This document shows, in pieces, positions 62,924-64,000 of a DNA stretch of 64,000 nt (the stretch's first letter is position 1; every line of letters begins with the position of its first letter). The stretch is taken from the NCBI GenBank assembly GCA_019414345.1, contig DXMF01000026.1:62001-126000 (forward strand). The letters are read 5' to 3'. The DNA comes from Collinsella sp. GTDB lineage: Bacteria > Actinomycetota > Coriobacteriia > Coriobacteriales > Coriobacteriaceae. The position numbers and the translations under genes were made by a program. Under the pieces are notes generated by a model, which had not been told where the DNA came from, made no database searches, and worked only from the letters and a program-made list of their open reading frames with translations.

Positions 62924-64000
62924 TTACGCAATCATCTGGAAGAACTCGGCAACGGGGCCAAGCGCCAGGGCCGGGAAGAAGCTCAGGGCACCGATCAGCA
63001 GAACGATGAACACGAGCAGGAATACGAACATGCCGTTGGTGGTAGACAGGGTACCGGCGCTCTCGGCGACCTTGCCCTTCTTGGCCAGCGAGCCGGCGAT
63101 AGCCAGCGTACCGATGATGGGCATGAAGCGGGCGAACAGCATCTCGAGGCCGAGCATGACGTTGATCCAGGGAATGTTGCAGTTCATGCCTGCAAACGCC
63201 GAGCCGTTGTTGCCGCCGCATGAGGTGAAGGCATACAGCGCCTCGGAGAAGCCGTGCGCGCCACCATTGTTGAGTTGGTCGGCAAGACCGGGCACCATGC
63301 AGGCGATGGCCGAGCACACCAGAATGGCAAACGGAGTTGCCAAGCACAGGACAACTGCCCAGCGCATCTCGCCCGGCTCGATCTTCTTGCCCAGGAACTC
63401 AGGCGTGCGTCCGACCATGAGGCCGGCGATGAACACTGTGAGGATGGCGAAGCCGATCATGCCGTACAGGCCGCAGCCCACGCCGCCGAAGACGACCTCG
63501 CCCAGAGCAATCTGGAGCATCTGGACAAAACCGCCCAGCGGGGTGTAGGAGTCGTGCATGGAGTTAACCGAGCCGTTGGAAGCAGCCGTCGTGAAAGCGG
63601 ACCAGGTAGAAGAGGAGGCGATACCGAAACGGCTCTCCTTGCCCTCCATGTTGCCGCCGGCCTGGCCGTCGGTCATCTCGATATTGACCGCTCCGCCATC
63701 GGCCAGCTGCGGGGTGCTCGCATGCTCGTTGACGGCGATGATGCCGGTGAAGATCACCAGCAGGATGAACATGGCGGCAAAGATGGCCTTGCCCTGCTTG
63801 GTGTTCTTGACGCCGATACCGAAGGCGAAGCAACAGGCGGCCGGGATCAGCAGCAGGCTGGTCATCTCGATGATGTTGGTGAAGGCACTGGGGTTCTCAT
63901 ACGGATGGGCGGAGTTCACGCCGAAGAAGCCGCCGCCGTTGGTGCCGGACTGCTTGATGGCGACCTGAGGAGCTGCGGGACCCTGGGGCAGGAACTGCTC
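62924..64000 (-). CDS. kdpA: Potassium-transporting ATPase subunit A, 5'-truncated by the window
   Basis: KdpA binds and conducts K+. The visible 358 residues begin inside the protein with [20 protein letters not shown], a diagnostic filter-region motif. They include [37 protein letters not shown], and the loop [14 protein letters not shown]. The C-terminus is complete. The first part of the gene, possibly kdpF, and the regulators lie beyond the right edge. Confidence 0.96.
   Translation of the reverse strand, partial: EQFLPQGPAAPQVAIKQSGTNGGGFFGVNSAHPYENPSAFTNIIEMTSLLLIPAACCFAFGIGVKNTKQGKAIFAAMFILLVIFTGIIAVNEHASTPQLADGGAVNIEMTDGQAGGNMEGKESRFGIASSSTWSAFTTAASNGSVNSMHDSYTPLGGFVQMLQIALGEVVFGGVGCGLYGMIGFAILTVFIAGLMVGRTPEFLGKKIEPGEMRWAVVLCLATPFAILVCSAIACMVPGLADQLNNGGAHGFSEALYAFTSCGGNNGSAFAGMNCNIPWINVMLGLEMLFARFMPIIGTLAIAGSLAKKGKVAESAGTLSTTNGMFVFLLVFIVLLIGALSFFPALALGPVAEFFQMIA

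Noticed and set aside
60643..63009. 788-codon open frame on the plus strand
   Set aside because: It is antisense to kdpB/kdpC. The long frame arises from codon bias.

Overview
The window looks like a chromosomal segment of a high-GC Gram-positive gut actinobacterium of the class Coriobacteriia, most likely Collinsella. The reasons are the GC-rich coding sequence, the LPxTG pilus locus with a class C sortase, the gatCAB operon, the MoaC-MobB fusion, a GlnR-type OmpR regulator beside a glutamine synthetase homologue, and a tmRNA whose tag ends in ALAA. The assignment is inference from gene content; no database search was possible. Most genes lie on the minus strand.

Layout. 1-5013: end of a DUF711 protein, a methyltransferase, YhbY, and a 999-residue ATPase/BTAD regulator. 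5461-9332: amino-sugar and housekeeping genes (nagB, a PTS EIIA, glmM, rpsI-rplM). 9490-11318: a patatin-like protein, a tandem array of 62-bp hairpin units, and tmRNA. 11558-20298: a hypothetical protein, a type II toxin-antitoxin pair with a clear promoter-operator, a P-type metal ATPase with a DUF6110 partner, and a two-gene ABC transporter divergent from an AraC regulator. The last two operons share a palindromic operator. 20596-24097: gatCAB. 24445-35170: a sortase-assembled pilus locus (beta-helix adhesin, minor pilin, major pilin). Its sortase is separated from the pilins by an AbiE-like pair and by a duplicated locus combining a tiny membrane peptide gene with a convergent structured RNA. 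35674-47549: a HAD phosphatase, MFS, molybdopterin genes, a nuclease-like orphan, a heterodimeric ABC exporter and a MATE pump. 47706-57669: ligA, an HtrA protease, a GlnR-like regulator with a glutamine synthetase homologue lacking key catalytic residues, LacI and GntR regulators, and an AlbA_2-type regulator with an elaborate operator. 58053-64000: a flavin/Fe-S oxidoreductase and kdpABC, with kdpA running off the window.

Two things stand out. First, the locus at 27297-28040: a 50-residue membrane peptide gene with a strong ribosome binding site faces a putative small RNA across a shared hairpin terminator. The RNA part is duplicated 484 bp away with a compensatory base-pair change, while the peptide gene in the second copy has lost its N-terminus. 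This resembles a type I toxin-antitoxin arrangement of a kind I do not recognise. Second, intergenic DNA carries several families of near-perfect palindromes (a 61-bp element in four copies, a CCACCACAAAGG element in five copies, and others), almost always just 3' of a gene.
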